From positions 1 through 43,927 of the forward strand of contig JALHFX010000025.1 in assembly GCA_022837595.1 (NCBI GenBank): a stretch of DNA of 43,927 bases, in the 5' to 3' direction. The stretch is from Propionibacterium sp. (lineage in GTDB: Bacteria; Actinomycetota; Actinomycetes; Propionibacteriales; Propionibacteriaceae). Numbering within the stretch: position 1 is the stretch's first letter; each line of letters starts with the position of its first letter. The position numbers were made by a program, and so were the translations under genes. Below the pieces are notes generated by a model, which saw only the letters and a list, made by a program, of their open reading frames with translations, did not search any database and was not told the origin of the DNA. Shown piece after piece: positions 17,135 to 25,389 of the stretch.

Positions 17135-20100
17135 TCAGACTCCCAGGCAGGACGGCCCGAGCAAGGCCTTCAGATCGGCTATCAGTGGTTGGGAAGAGCT
17201 GACCCGCAGTTCATCGGCAAGCTGCAACAACGTTGTCTGGTCCGGATTGTGTAGTCGCAGGCGTACCTGGGTGGGCCCCGGGTGTGCGGTCAGGACGGTG
17301 CGCAGCTGGTCGACGACTCCAGGAGTGCACCGGTTGACGCGCATCTCGATGACCAACGGGCGATCGTCCACCGAACTGATGTCCAGCCCCGCCACGGTGT
17401 CGGCATGTAACTCAACCGATTCATCGCGCACGTTCACGCGACCCTTCACTCGCACGATCGAGTCCGGCAATAACTCGCCCGCCACCTGTTCATAGACATT
17501 CGGGAAGACCGACACATTCATGGACGCGTCCATGTCCTCGACCACCAGGGATGCCCAGATACGGCCTTGTTTGGTCTGACGGCGCTGTACCTGAGTGATC
17601 AGTCCGCAGATCGTCTGAGTGCTGCCTTGGGCGCCATCGCCGCGATCGTTGAGCGCAGCGATGGTGGTGGTGCGCTCGGTCTGCAGTACATGTTCGAGCC
17701 CGTTCAGTGGGTGATCCGAAACATAGAGCCCGAGCATTTCACGCTCGAAGGCCAATCTCGTGCGCTTATCCCAGTCCTCCAGCTCCGGAACCGGATCGTG
17801 CGCGATCACTGATTGTGCGTCGTCCATACCGAAGCCCCCCAGCAGCGAGTCCTGCCCGTGCTCGGCATTACGTTTCAGCTCAACGACCTGATCAACCGCC
17901 GACTCGAAGACCTCCATCAGCCCGCGCCGTGAGTGCCCGAAGGAGTCGAATGAACCCGCTTTGATCAGCGATTCGGTGACGCGCTTATTGCAGGCTGCCA
18001 GTGGGACGTTGTCTAGATAGCTATAGAAGTCACTGGCCGGCCCGTGTTCTTCGCGGGCAGCGACGATCGCGCTGACAGCATTGCTGCCGACGTTGCGGAT
18101 TGCGCCAAGCCCGAAACGGATGTCGGTGTTGACTGCGGTATACATATCGTCGGACTCATTGACATCGGGCGGCAATACCTTGATGCCCATCCGTCGGCAT
18201 TCCGCCAGATAAACGGCAGACTTGTCCTTCTCATCCTTGACCGACTGCAAGAGAGCTGCCATGTACTCTGTCGGGTAATTCGCCTCCTGAGAGTAACCGC
18301 GCTCGATCATGCCGTCGCGGAAGCGATCGTATTGAGCGTCGAGTTCTTTCTTCTTCTTCTTGCCCATCACTCGGCGCAAGAGATCTGCAGCACCCAGGGT
18401 GTACCCGGCGAGCCGCTGAGCGATTGCCATCACCTGCTCTTGATAGACGATCAGACCGTAGGTCTCGTCGAGAATGTCCTTGAGCGGTTCTTCGAGCTCC
18501 GGGTGAATCGGTGTGACCGGCTCGCGTCCTGTCTTGCGGCGGGCGTACTTGTTGTGCGAATCGGCACCCATCGGTCCGGGCCGATAGAGGGCGCCGACAG
18601 CGGAGATGTCCTCGAACTTGTCCGGACGCATCGAGCGCAGCAGGGCACGCATCGGCCCACCATCGAGTTGGAAGACCCCCAGCGTGTCCCCGCGCTGCAG
18701 TAGGTCGAAGGTTACCGGGTCGTCGAGTGGGATCTCGTTGATCGCGATCTCGACGCCTTTGTTTCGCTTGATGTTGTGCACCGCATCGTCGATCACGGTC
18801 AGGTTGCGCAAGCCCAGAAAATCCATTTTCACCAGGCCCAGCGCTTCTGCGCTCGGATAGTCGAATTGGGTGATGATCGCGCCATCCTGCTCGCGTTTCA
18901 TCACCGGAATGACATCTGTCAGTGGGACCGATCCCATGATCACGCCGCAGGCATGAACCCCCCACTGGCGTTTCAGACCTTCGATGCCTTGTGCGGTGTC
19001 GACCACTTCGCGCACTTCAGGGTCATTGGCGTAGAGTTCGCGGAACTCTCCTCCTTCGGCATACCGCGGATGCTCGGCGTTGAAGATCTGCTTGAGCGGA
19101 ACATCTTTGCCCATCACCGAGGGGGGCATCGCCTTGGTGATGCGCTCCCCCACGACGAACGGCTTATCGAGAACCCGGGCGGAGTCCTTGACGGCCTGTT
19201 TCGCCTTGATCGTGCCGTAGGTGACGATCTGAGCGACGTGGTCCTTGCCGTACGTGCGGGTGACATAGTCGAGCACTTCGCCGCGGCGGCGCTCGTCGAA
19301 GTCGACGTCGAAATCGGGTAGCGAGGGGCGTTCTGGATTGAGGAAGCGTTCGAAGAGTAGACCATATGGCAGCGGGTCAATATCGGTGATCCCCATCGCG
19401 TAGGCGATGATTGATCCTGCGCCCGAACCGCGTCCAGGCCCCACCCGAATGCCATTGCGCTTGGCCCACATGATGTAGTCGGCCACCACTAGGTAGTAAC
19501 CCGGGTAGCCCTTGGACAAGATGATGTCCATCTCGTAATCGGCTCGTTCGCGGACATGGTCGGGCAGCGAATCGCCGTAGCGCTGCCGCAACCCGATCTC
19601 GGCATCATGACGGAACCAGGACTCTTCGGTCTCACCGTCAGGCACCGGGAAGATCGGCATGAAAGTGCCGGAACCCTCGTCGAAACTCGTCTCACAACGT
19701 TCGGCGATCTCCAAGGTCGCATCGCAGGCCTGTGGATAGTTGCTGAACAGCGTCCTCATCTGATCGGCGGTCTTGAGGTAATAGCCGCTGCCATCGAACT
19801 TGAAGCGATTGGCATCGCTGATTCGAGAGCCGGATGAGACACAAAGCAGAATGTCCTGGGCTTTGGCATCCTCGGCGTGCACATAGTGCAGATCGTTGCT
19901 GGCAACCAGCGGGGCGCCAATCGCCTTTGCGAGCTTGATGAGATCGGAGCGGACCTGGGTCTCGATCTTCAAACCGTGATCCATCAACTCGACGTAGAAG
20001 TTTTCCTTGCCGAAAATGGACTGGAATTCTGCGGCCGAAGCGACGGCACGATCGTATTGTCCGAGCCGCAAATGGGTCTGGACCTCTCCGGAGGGGCAAC

Positions 20101-20548
20101 CGGTAGTGCCGATCAGACCCTCGTGGTACTCGTTCAGCAGTTCCCGATCGGCTCGCGGCTTGTAGAACTGGCCCTCCAAGCTCGAGCGTGACGAGAGCCG
20201 GAAGAGGTTGTGCATGCCTTCGCGGGTCTGGCTCCAGAGCGTCATGTGGGTATAGGCGCCCTTGGCGGAGACATCGTCGCCGGTTCCGTCACCAAACTGG
20301 ACCCTTTTACGTTCCCAACGCGGTGTGCCAGGGGTGACGTAGGCCTCGAGGCCGATGATCGGTTTGATCTCATGTTTCTGGGCAGTCTTATAGAACTCGT
20401 AGGCCCCGAAGACATTTCCGTGATCAGTGATCCCGACCGCGGGCATGCCCTGCTCTTTGGCCGCCGTTATCAGGTCTTCGACCCTGGCTGCACCGTCCAA
20501 CATCGAAAAGTCGGTGTGATTATGCAGATGGACGAACCCCCGCGCCAT
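17135..20548 (-). CDS. dnaE: DNA polymerase III alpha subunit DnaE1, internal 36-residue gap
   Basis: DnaE is the replicative polymerase. The 1137-codon frame has the N-terminal PHP domain (HLHNHTDFSMLDGAAR, VGITDHGN), the palm with GPGRGSGAGS and the catalytic aspartates of LPDFDVDFDERRR plus KMDFLGLRNL, the fingers (GVFQLDGGPM, YRPGPMGADSH, YGLIVYQEQVM, LLRRVMGKKKKK), and a C-terminal OB-fold with the long tail. After residue 756 the sequence jumps from GYSQEA straight to NYPTEYMAALL. The family normally has about 36 residues there, ending ...WTAYLKA, including the near-invariant FNK.H..AYG block. The gap is in frame, at 18280/18281. Without that block the polymerase should not work, so this is either an assembly deletion or a non-essential copy. 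The rest is normal. Confidence 0.93.
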   Translation of the reverse strand: MARGFVHLHNHTDFSMLDGAARVEDLITAAKEQGMPAVGITDHGNVFGAYEFYKTAQKHEIKPIIGLEAYVTPGTPRWERKRVQFGDGTGDDVSAKGAYTHMTLWSQTREGMHNLFRLSSRSSLEGQFYKPRADRELLNEYHEGLIGTTGCPSGEVQTHLRLGQYDRAVASAAEFQSIFGKENFYVELMDHGLKIETQVRSDLIKLAKAIGAPLVASNDLHYVHAEDAKAQDILLCVSSGSRISDANRFKFDGSGYYLKTADQMRTLFSNYPQACDATLEIAERCETSFDEGSGTFMPIFPVPDGETEESWFRHDAEIGLRQRYGDSLPDHVRERADYEMDIILSKGYPGYYLVVADYIMWAKRNGIRVGPGRGSGAGSIIAYAMGITDIDPLPYGLLFERFLNPERPSLPDFDVDFDERRRGEVLDYVTRTYGKDHVAQIVTYGTIKAKQAVKDSARVLDKPFVVGERITKAMPPSVMGKDVPLKQIFNAEHPRYAEGGEFRELYANDPEVREVVDTAQGIEGLKRQWGVHACGVIMGSVPLTDVIPVMKREQDGAIITQFDYPSAEALGLVKMDFLGLRNLTVIDDAVHNIKRNKGVEIAINEIPLDDPVTFDLLQRGDTLGVFQLDGGPMRALLRSMRPDKFEDISAVGALYRPGPMGADSHNKYARRKTGREPVTPIHPELEEPLKDILDETYGLIVYQEQVMAIAQRLAGYTLGAADLLRRVMGKKKKKELDAQYDRFRDGMIERGYSQEANYPTEYMAALLQSVKDEKDKSAVYLAECRRMGIKVLPPDVNESDDMYTAVNTDIRFGLGAIRNVGSNAVSAIVAAREEHGPASDFYSYLDNVPLAACNKRVTESLIKAGSFDSFGHSRRGLMEVFESAVDQVVELKRNAEHGQDSLLGGFGMDDAQSVIAHDPVPELEDWDKRTRLAFEREMLGLYVSDHPLNGLEHVLQTERTTTIAALNDRGDGAQGSTQTICGLITQVQRRQTKQGRIWASLVVEDMDASMNVSVFPNVYEQVAGELLPDSIVRVKGRVNVRDESVELHADTVAGLDISSVDDRPLVIEMRVNRCTPGVVDQLRTVLTAHPGPTQVRLRLHNPDQTTLLQLADELRVSSSQPLIADLKALLGPSCLGV

Positions 20549-20661
20549 GCCTATCGACCTGCCCTTCCTCGTGTGTCTGCCTCACCTTACTCCGGCTGCA
20601 CGAAGCGGGCCTCGCGGTGGGTCCGGGACGACCCTCACCATTGCTCGTGTCGGATTTGGGT

Positions 20662-20985
20662 TTAGCGCAGTACGCCCTTGGTACCATCCCCCAGCGGCAC
20701 ATCGTCCACCCGACGTACATCGGTGGGAGTCTCCAGGAGGTGGGCGCTGAGCTCATTCAGCTTCTCCATCGCGGCGCCGTTGGCATGGGCGTCGAGATCG
20801 GCTGCGGTGCTCCAGCGCTCGATCACGTAGACCTTCTCGGCGTCCTGATCGACCTGCAACGCATAGAGTTCGCAGCCGTTCTCCTGATGAACCAGCGGCG
20901 ACACCACGCGGAACGCCTCGACGATCTCCTGCACCTTACCCGGCAGCGGGTGAATGGTCGCAATGACATTGAAAGGCTCGGCCAT
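20662..20985 (-). CDS. ABM-domain (YgiN-like) monooxygenase family protein
   Basis: The 107-residue protein has the antibiotic-biosynthesis-monooxygenase ferredoxin-like fold pattern: FNVIATIHPLPGKVQEIVEAF, then ENGCELYALQVDQD, VYVIERWSTAADLDAH and LNELSAHLL. Such dimeric proteins include quinol monooxygenases and haem-degrading enzymes; the substrate is not deducible. The start is supported by a strong ribosome site (AAGGAG, 8 bases before ATG). It is divergent from the dehydrogenase at 21121 and lies 113 bases upstream of dnaE. Confidence 0.85.
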   Translation of the reverse strand: MAEPFNVIATIHPLPGKVQEIVEAFRVVSPLVHQENGCELYALQVDQDAEKVYVIERWSTAADLDAHANGAAMEKLNELSAHLLETPTDVRRVDDVPLGDGTKGVLR

Positions 20986-21120
20986 GATGAATACTCCTTG
21001 GTGGATCGGTTCGAATCAACGCTCACAGCCTAGAAGGCTGACCCCGTGGTGAGTCACAGCGGTGCGGCTCCTGAAGACCTGCCGTGGTTTCGATAGGTGT
21101 CATCGTCTAGCGTGATCGAC

Positions 21121-22086
21121 ATGTTGGCAGTCAGCGCTGTGTCTTTCTCTGAGTCTGATCCCGTGAGCGGCCTGCAGGTGAGTGAACGCGACGAGCCCGA
21201 TCCCCGACCGGGATGGAGCATCGTGACAATGCGCACCAGCACCCTCAACCATCACGATCTCTGGTCGTTGAAGGGTGTTGGTCTTCGCGAAGCGCAGCTA
21301 CCTCGGATTCTTGGTTGTGATGGCGCCGGCATCGATGAGAACGGCAACGAAGTCATCGTACACAGCATCGTGAACTCGCCGGATTGGAAGGGACCCGATC
21401 CGATCGATCCCCGTCGCACGATGTTGTCCGAGGGCGTTGATGGAACGTTCGCGACCAAGGTTCTGGTTCCCACGCACAATCTGGTGCCCAAACCCGCCGA
21501 GATGAGCTGGAGTACCGCAGCGATCTGTTCGGTGACGATGCTGACCGCCTACCGAATGCTCTTCACCCAGGCCGGGCTACGCCCCGGCGATCTGGTGTTG
21601 ATCCAAGGTGCCGGTGGTGGCGTCAATTCCGCTGCGATCCAGCTGGCGTCCGCCGCGGGCCTGCGGGTCTGGGTGACCAGCCGCAACCAGGATCGCCGGA
21701 ACCGGGCCCTGGATCTGGGCGCGGAACGAGCCTTCGAGTCCGGCGCGCGATTGCCGGAGAAGGTGGACGCGGTCATCGACAACGTCGGAGCAGCGACCTG
21801 GGCTCATTCGATCAACGTCTTACGCCCCGGCGGCACCCTGGTCACCTGCGGCGCGACCACCGGAGATCCCACTCGGACAGAACTCACCAAGATCTTCTTC
21901 CGTGAGCTGCGGATCCAGGGGTCGACCTGCGGCACCATCGATGAATTGCGCAGTCTCGTCAGCTTCGTCCAGGCCACCGGCATCGCCCCGGTCGTCGATG
22001 AACAGTTACCGCTCGCTCAGGCCCGCCGAGCATTCACAAGGATGGCCGCCGGCGAGATCTTCGGCAAGATCGTTTTCACCCACTGA
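21121..22086 (+). CDS. Zinc-independent MDR family dehydrogenase/quinone reductase
   Basis: The 321-residue medium-chain dehydrogenase/reductase has the GroES-like domain (TLNHHDLWSLKGVGL, RILGCDGAG), the mid-region TMLTAYRML, and the Rossmann nucleotide loop VLIQGAGGGVNSAAIQLASAAG, followed by DAVIDNVGAATW and RPGGTLVTCGATTG. The structural-zinc cysteine cluster is absent, which favours a quinone-oxidoreductase-type member. ATG at 21121 is preferred because TAGCGT lies 7 bases upstream, a leaderless -10 arrangement; a GTG at 21097 is possible. The C-terminus IFGKIVFTH is typical of the family. Transcription ends in the terminator array just downstream. Confidence 0.88.
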   Translation: MLAVSAVSFSESDPVSGLQVSERDEPDPRPGWSIVTMRTSTLNHHDLWSLKGVGLREAQLPRILGCDGAGIDENGNEVIVHSIVNSPDWKGPDPIDPRRTMLSEGVDGTFATKVLVPTHNLVPKPAEMSWSTAAICSVTMLTAYRMLFTQAGLRPGDLVLIQGAGGGVNSAAIQLASAAGLRVWVTSRNQDRRNRALDLGAERAFESGARLPEKVDAVIDNVGAATWAHSINVLRPGGTLVTCGATTGDPTRTELTKIFFRELRIQGSTCGTIDELRSLVSFVQATGIAPVVDEQLPLAQARRAFTRMAAGEIFGKIVFTH

Positions 22087-22116
22087 CAAACCAAGCACAG
22101 CTCCGCAAGCGCCAAG

Positions 22117-22148
22117 CGGATCAGCTGCCGGAAGCGATCCGATTCTTT
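22117..22148 (+). terminator. First (degenerate) terminator-like hairpin after the dehydrogenase gene
   Basis: CGGATC (22117-22122) pairs with GATCCG (22136-22141) and is followed by ATTCTTT. It looks like a diverged relative of the two terminators that follow. Confidence 0.5.
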
Positions 22149-22176
22149 CGAACCCCGGCCGACTCCAAGGTTCAAG

Positions 22177-22207
22177 AGGATCGGTTGCCGTCGCGATCCT
22201 ATTTTTT
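22177..22207 (+). terminator. Intrinsic terminator within 59-bp repeat
   Basis: AGGATCG (22177-22183) pairs with CGATCCT (22194-22200), giving a 7-bp stem with a 10-base loop, followed immediately by ATTTTTT. This is a good plus-strand Rho-independent terminator for the dehydrogenase gene. Confidence 0.75.
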
Positions 22208-22227
22208 CGAACCCCGGCGGACTCCAA

Positions 22228-22298
22228 GGTTCAAGAGGATGGGTTGCCGTCGCGATCCTATTTTTTCGGATCGAGACGGCAACCCATCCTCTTGAACC
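22228..22298. repeat. Long near-perfect hairpin (31-bp arms)
   Basis: The left arm 22228-22258 and right arm 22268-22298 are inverse complements over 31 positions with a single mismatch (22252 against 22274). They enclose a 9-base T-rich loop. The left arm belongs to the second 59-bp unit; the right arm is an inverted copy of the same sequence. It lies between two convergent genes (the dehydrogenase and lgt) and could stop transcription from either side, or be a small repetitive palindrome of the genome. Confidence 0.85.
22236..22266 (+). terminator. Second copy of the intrinsic terminator
   Basis: AGGAT (22236-22240) pairs with ATCCT (22255-22259), followed by ATTTTTT. The stem is shorter than in the preceding copy because one base differs (GGG for CGG). 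The same left arm can instead pair into the long hairpin ending at 22298. Confidence 0.55.
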
Positions 22299-22329
22299 GC
22301 CCCAGCCGCCGCACCCCAGCCACCACCTC

Positions 22330-23280
22330 TCAAGCCGGAGGCGTATCAGCCCGCGCGGAAGCAGACCTCACCTTGGATACCGGAGCCACCACGGTGCCGT
22401 CCGGAGCAAGCAGCTCAGCCCGCGGACGAGCAGGGTGCAGCCCAGCGCCGGGCTCGGCGAAACCGAACGGCCACAACATCACGCCAGGGCGTTTGCGTAG
22501 TTGCCAGACGAGCAGAATCGCTGCGGTGACGAAGCAGACCACCGAGACGACGCTGTTCACTCGCCAGCCGCCCAGATGGTTGACTGGATCGATACGCAGC
22601 CCCTCGATGAAGAAGCGTCCCAGCGTGTACCACAGGACATAGCAGGTGAAGAGCTTGCCACGCCCCAGGTTGAAACGCTTCTCAGCCCACAACAGCAGTA
22701 GGCCACCTGCGGTATTCCAGACCATTTCGTAGGCGAATGTGGGCTGGAAGGTCTCATAGGATTCGTAGCCTGGTGGGCGATACCGCGGATCCACGTAGAG
22801 CCCCCACGGCAGATCAGTTGGACGGCCGAAGAGTTCTTGGTTGAACCAGTTGCCGAGCCGCCCGATCGCCTGCGCGAATAGCAGCGCGGGCGCAAGCACA
22901 TCGGCGAATGACCCGAAATCGAGCTTATGACGGCGGCACAGGAGCCACGCGGCCAGACCGCCGAGTATGACACCGCCCCAGATACCAAGACCGCCATTAC
23001 GGATATTGAATGCCTGCAACGGATCGCGTCCGGGCCCGAAGTAGAGCTGGTAATCGGTGATGACGTGGTAGAGCCGGGCACCGGCGATGCCGACGAGCAC
23101 GATGATGAAGATCATCGAGTCGAAACGATCCGCGTCACCACCGCGTGCGGTGAACCGGCGCCGCGCCAGCCACGCAGCAACGAGAATCCCCGCCAAGACG
23201 CAGAAGGCATAGAAGTGAATGGTGAAGCCGCCTATGGTGAATCCACTGATCGGCGGCGCTGGAATTTGCAATGGATTCAT
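22330..23280 (-). CDS. lgt: Prolipoprotein diacylglyceryl transferase Lgt
   Basis: Lgt moves diacylglycerol from phosphatidylglycerol to the lipobox cysteine of prolipoproteins at the membrane. The 316-residue, seven-TM protein has the family signatures IHFYAFCVLAGIL, ARLYHVITD, NGGLGIWGGVILGGLAA, and the Lgt signature AIGRLGNWFNQELFG, then PTFAYEMVWN and LGRFFIEGLRID. A short hydrophilic tail follows residue 275. It overlaps trpA by 4 bases, and the trpA-lgt pairing is common in actinobacteria. The rhodanese lipoprotein encoded at 28272 would be one of its substrates. Confidence 0.97.
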   Translation of the reverse strand: MNPLQIPAPPISGFTIGGFTIHFYAFCVLAGILVAAWLARRRFTARGGDADRFDSMIFIIVLVGIAGARLYHVITDYQLYFGPGRDPLQAFNIRNGGLGIWGGVILGGLAAWLLCRRHKLDFGSFADVLAPALLFAQAIGRLGNWFNQELFGRPTDLPWGLYVDPRYRPPGYESYETFQPTFAYEMVWNTAGGLLLLWAEKRFNLGRGKLFTCYVLWYTLGRFFIEGLRIDPVNHLGGWRVNSVVSVVCFVTAAILLVWQLRKRPGVMLWPFGFAEPGAGLHPARPRAELLAPDGTVVAPVSKVRSASARADTPPA

Positions 23281-24134
23281 CGGGCCTGCCTACGTACACC
23301 GGATGCCAGATCCGCGACCTTCTCACGCAGCGGACGAAGATCGTCGCTGCCTGCGTCATCGGCAGCGATCAAGCACTTGACGAGAGCCGAACCGACGATC
23401 ACGGCGTCGGCGTAGGCCGCGACCTCAGCGGCCTGATCGCCGTTGGAGACGCCCAGGCCGACTCCGACCGGAAGGTTCGGATCAGCCTGGCGGGCGCGGC
23501 GTACGATCACCGGGGCAGCGGAGGACGTCTGAGCCCGAACACCGGTGACGCCCATCACCGAGGTTGCGTAAACCCAGCCGCGGCAGGCAGCCATCGTCGT
23601 GGCGATGCGTTCATCCGAGGAGCTCGGTGCGATCAAGAAGACGCGGTCGAGGCCATAGAGGTCTGAGGCGGCCATCCATTCCTGGGCCTCGTCGGGAGTC
23701 AGATCGGGAGTGATCAGCCCCGCTCCTCCTGCCGCGGCCAGATCACGGGCGAAAGCTTCGACGCCGTAGCGGTGAACGAGATTCCAGTAGATCATCACCA
23801 TCGGGATCGCGCCGGCGTCTGCGACCGTCTCGGCCGCGGTGAACAGATCGCGGGTATGCACGCCACGTTCCAAGGCCTTGGTGGTGGCGTGTTGAATGAC
23901 CAGCCCGTCCATCATCGGATCCGAGTACGGCATACCGATTTCGACCATATCGGCCCCGAGGCCGTCGGTGCCCTCAACCACGGCACGCATCGCGGCCAGT
24001 GATCCGGCGACACTGGGGTAGCCCACCGGCAGGTAACCGACCAGGGCTGCGCGACCGGCACCTTTCGTCGCTTTCAGCGTCTGTCCCGAGATGCCGAGCC
24101 GGTCGTCAAGTGCATTGGATTCGGCGGTGTTCAC
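23277..24134 (-). CDS. trpA: Tryptophan synthase alpha chain TrpA
   Basis: TrpA cleaves indole-3-glycerol phosphate and channels indole to TrpB. The 285-residue TIM barrel has the catalytic Glu in DMVEIGMPYSDPMMDG, the catalytic Asp in LITPDLTPDEA, LIAPSSSDERI, YATSVMGVTGVR and the phosphate loop VGVGLGVSNGDQA with VIVGSALVK. It overlaps both trpB (4 bases) and lgt (4 bases). Full length and intact. Confidence 0.97.
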   Translation of the reverse strand: MNTAESNALDDRLGISGQTLKATKGAGRAALVGYLPVGYPSVAGSLAAMRAVVEGTDGLGADMVEIGMPYSDPMMDGLVIQHATTKALERGVHTRDLFTAAETVADAGAIPMVMIYWNLVHRYGVEAFARDLAAAGGAGLITPDLTPDEAQEWMAASDLYGLDRVFLIAPSSSDERIATTMAACRGWVYATSVMGVTGVRAQTSSAAPVIVRRARQADPNLPVGVGLGVSNGDQAAEVAAYADAVIVGSALVKCLIAADDAGSDDLRPLREKVADLASGVRRQAR

Positions 24135-25375
24135 TTGAGCTCTCCCATCGAGTGGTCGGCCTTGCCGCGGATTCCGAAGTAGGCCATCGCGGTATCCACA
24201 TCTTTGTCTCCGCGCCCGGAGATATTGATCACGATCATCGGTTTGCTTGCGGGATCAGCTGCGGTGAGCCGCAACGCCAAGCGTCGTGCACCTGCGACCG
24301 CATGAGCAGATTCGATGGCCGGCATGATGCCCTCGGTACGGCAGAGGAGCCGGAACGCGTCCATGGCTTCGGCATCAGTCACAGGCTCGTAATGGGCCCG
24401 ACCCGTTTTGGCGAGCTGCGCATGTTGCGGGCCTACCCCCGGATAATCAAGCCCGGCCGAGATCGAGTGCGAATCGGTGGTCTGGCCGTCCTCATCCTGT
24501 AGCACATAGGTGCGAGTGCCGTGCAACACACCCACCGAGCCACCATTGATGGACGCGGCATGGCGATCGGTCTCGACCCCTTCGCCACCGGCCTCGAAGC
24601 CATAGAGTCCGACCTCTGGACTGTCGATGAAATCGGCGAAAATACCGATGGCATTCGACCCTCCGCCTACACAGGCGCAGACCGCGTCCGGCAGCCTGCC
24701 GTAGCGCTCTAGTACGGTGGCTCGAGTCTCGGTAGAAATGATGCGCTGGAACTCTCGGACGAGCTTGGGGAACGGATGCGGGCCGGACGCCGACCCGATC
24801 AGATAATGCGTGGTGTCGACGTTGGTCACCCAATCGCGCATCGCCTCGTTCATCGCGTCCTTGAGTGTGCGACTGCCAGCCGCTACCGAGACGACCTCGG
24901 CCCCGAGCAGCTGCATCCGTGCCACGTTCAGGGCCTGCCGCTCGGTGTCGACCTCGCCCATGTAGATGCGGCATTCGAAGCCGAAGAGTGCGGCGATGGT
25001 CGCGGTGGCGACGCCGTGTTGGCCGGCGCCGGTCTCGGCGATCACCCGTTGTTTGCCCATCCGGCGGGTGAGGAGTCCCTGCCCCAAGACGTTGTTGATC
25101 TTGTGTGAGCCGGTGTGGTTGAGGTCTTCGCGCTTGAGTAGCATTTGAGCGCCACCGCAGTATTCGCTGAATCGGGTGGCCTCGGTGAGCGGGCTGGGAC
25201 GGCCGGCGTAGTTGACCTGCAAATCGTGCAGTTCTGCGAGGAAGGCCGGGTCGTTTTGGGCCTGCTGGAAGGCGACGTTCAATTCTTGCAGAGCGGGCAT
25301 CAAGGCCTCGGGGACGAACCGTCCGCCGAAAGCGTCGAAGTGACCGCGCGGGTCCGGATAGTCAGAAAGCTTCAT
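24131..25375 (-). CDS. trpB: Tryptophan synthase beta chain TrpB
   Basis: TrpB joins indole with serine using PLP. The 414-residue protein contains GRPSPLTEATRFSEY, the PLP lysine block LKREDLNHTGSHKINNVLGQ, AETGAGQHGVATAT, the phosphate-binding CVGGGSNAIGIFADF, and the C-terminal region IESAHAVAGA with INISGRGDKDVDT. It overlaps trpA by 4 bases and follows trpC by 14 bases. All family blocks are intact. Confidence 0.98.
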   Translation of the reverse strand: MKLSDYPDPRGHFDAFGGRFVPEALMPALQELNVAFQQAQNDPAFLAELHDLQVNYAGRPSPLTEATRFSEYCGGAQMLLKREDLNHTGSHKINNVLGQGLLTRRMGKQRVIAETGAGQHGVATATIAALFGFECRIYMGEVDTERQALNVARMQLLGAEVVSVAAGSRTLKDAMNEAMRDWVTNVDTTHYLIGSASGPHPFPKLVREFQRIISTETRATVLERYGRLPDAVCACVGGGSNAIGIFADFIDSPEVGLYGFEAGGEGVETDRHAASINGGSVGVLHGTRTYVLQDEDGQTTDSHSISAGLDYPGVGPQHAQLAKTGRAHYEPVTDAEAMDAFRLLCRTEGIMPAIESAHAVAGARRLALRLTAADPASKPMIVINISGRGDKDVDTAMAYFGIRGKADHSMGELK

Positions 25376-25389
25376 GAAATGTCCTGGAG

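Larger units (their letters stand above)
22134..22266 (+). repeat. Tandem 59-bp direct repeats carrying terminators
   Basis: The word GCGATCC recurs at 22134, 22193 and 22252, giving an exact 59-base period. The two complete units differ at only a few positions. Each contains CGAACCCCGGC, GACTCCAAGGTTCAAGAGGAT and GGTTGCCGTC in the same order, and a third partial unit (GCGATCCTATTTTTTCG) closes the array. No coding frame is conserved. Confidence 0.85.

Noticed and set aside
18270..18295. Intein or intron excision scar in dnaE
   Set aside because: An intein or intron would add sequence, whereas here conserved residues are missing; no splicing motifs are present.
18231..18965. Minus-strand alternative frame inside dnaE (244 codons)
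   Set aside because: Arg/Gly/His-rich composition typical of out-of-frame GC-rich DNA; the DnaE frame is clearly the real one.
22141..22165. GGTTCGAA-like words (minus strand) suggesting a tRNA T-arm
   Set aside because: No acceptor stem, D-arm or anticodon arm can be formed around them, and the words recur as part of the terminator repeat.
22134..22266. Regular 59-base repeats as a CRISPR array
   Set aside because: The repeats are contiguous with no unique spacers, there are only two full units, they contain terminators, and no cas genes are nearby.
24131..25375. Possible damage in trp genes accompanying hisA loss
   Set aside because: trpA, trpB, trpC and trpE all keep every family block I checked and normal lengths.
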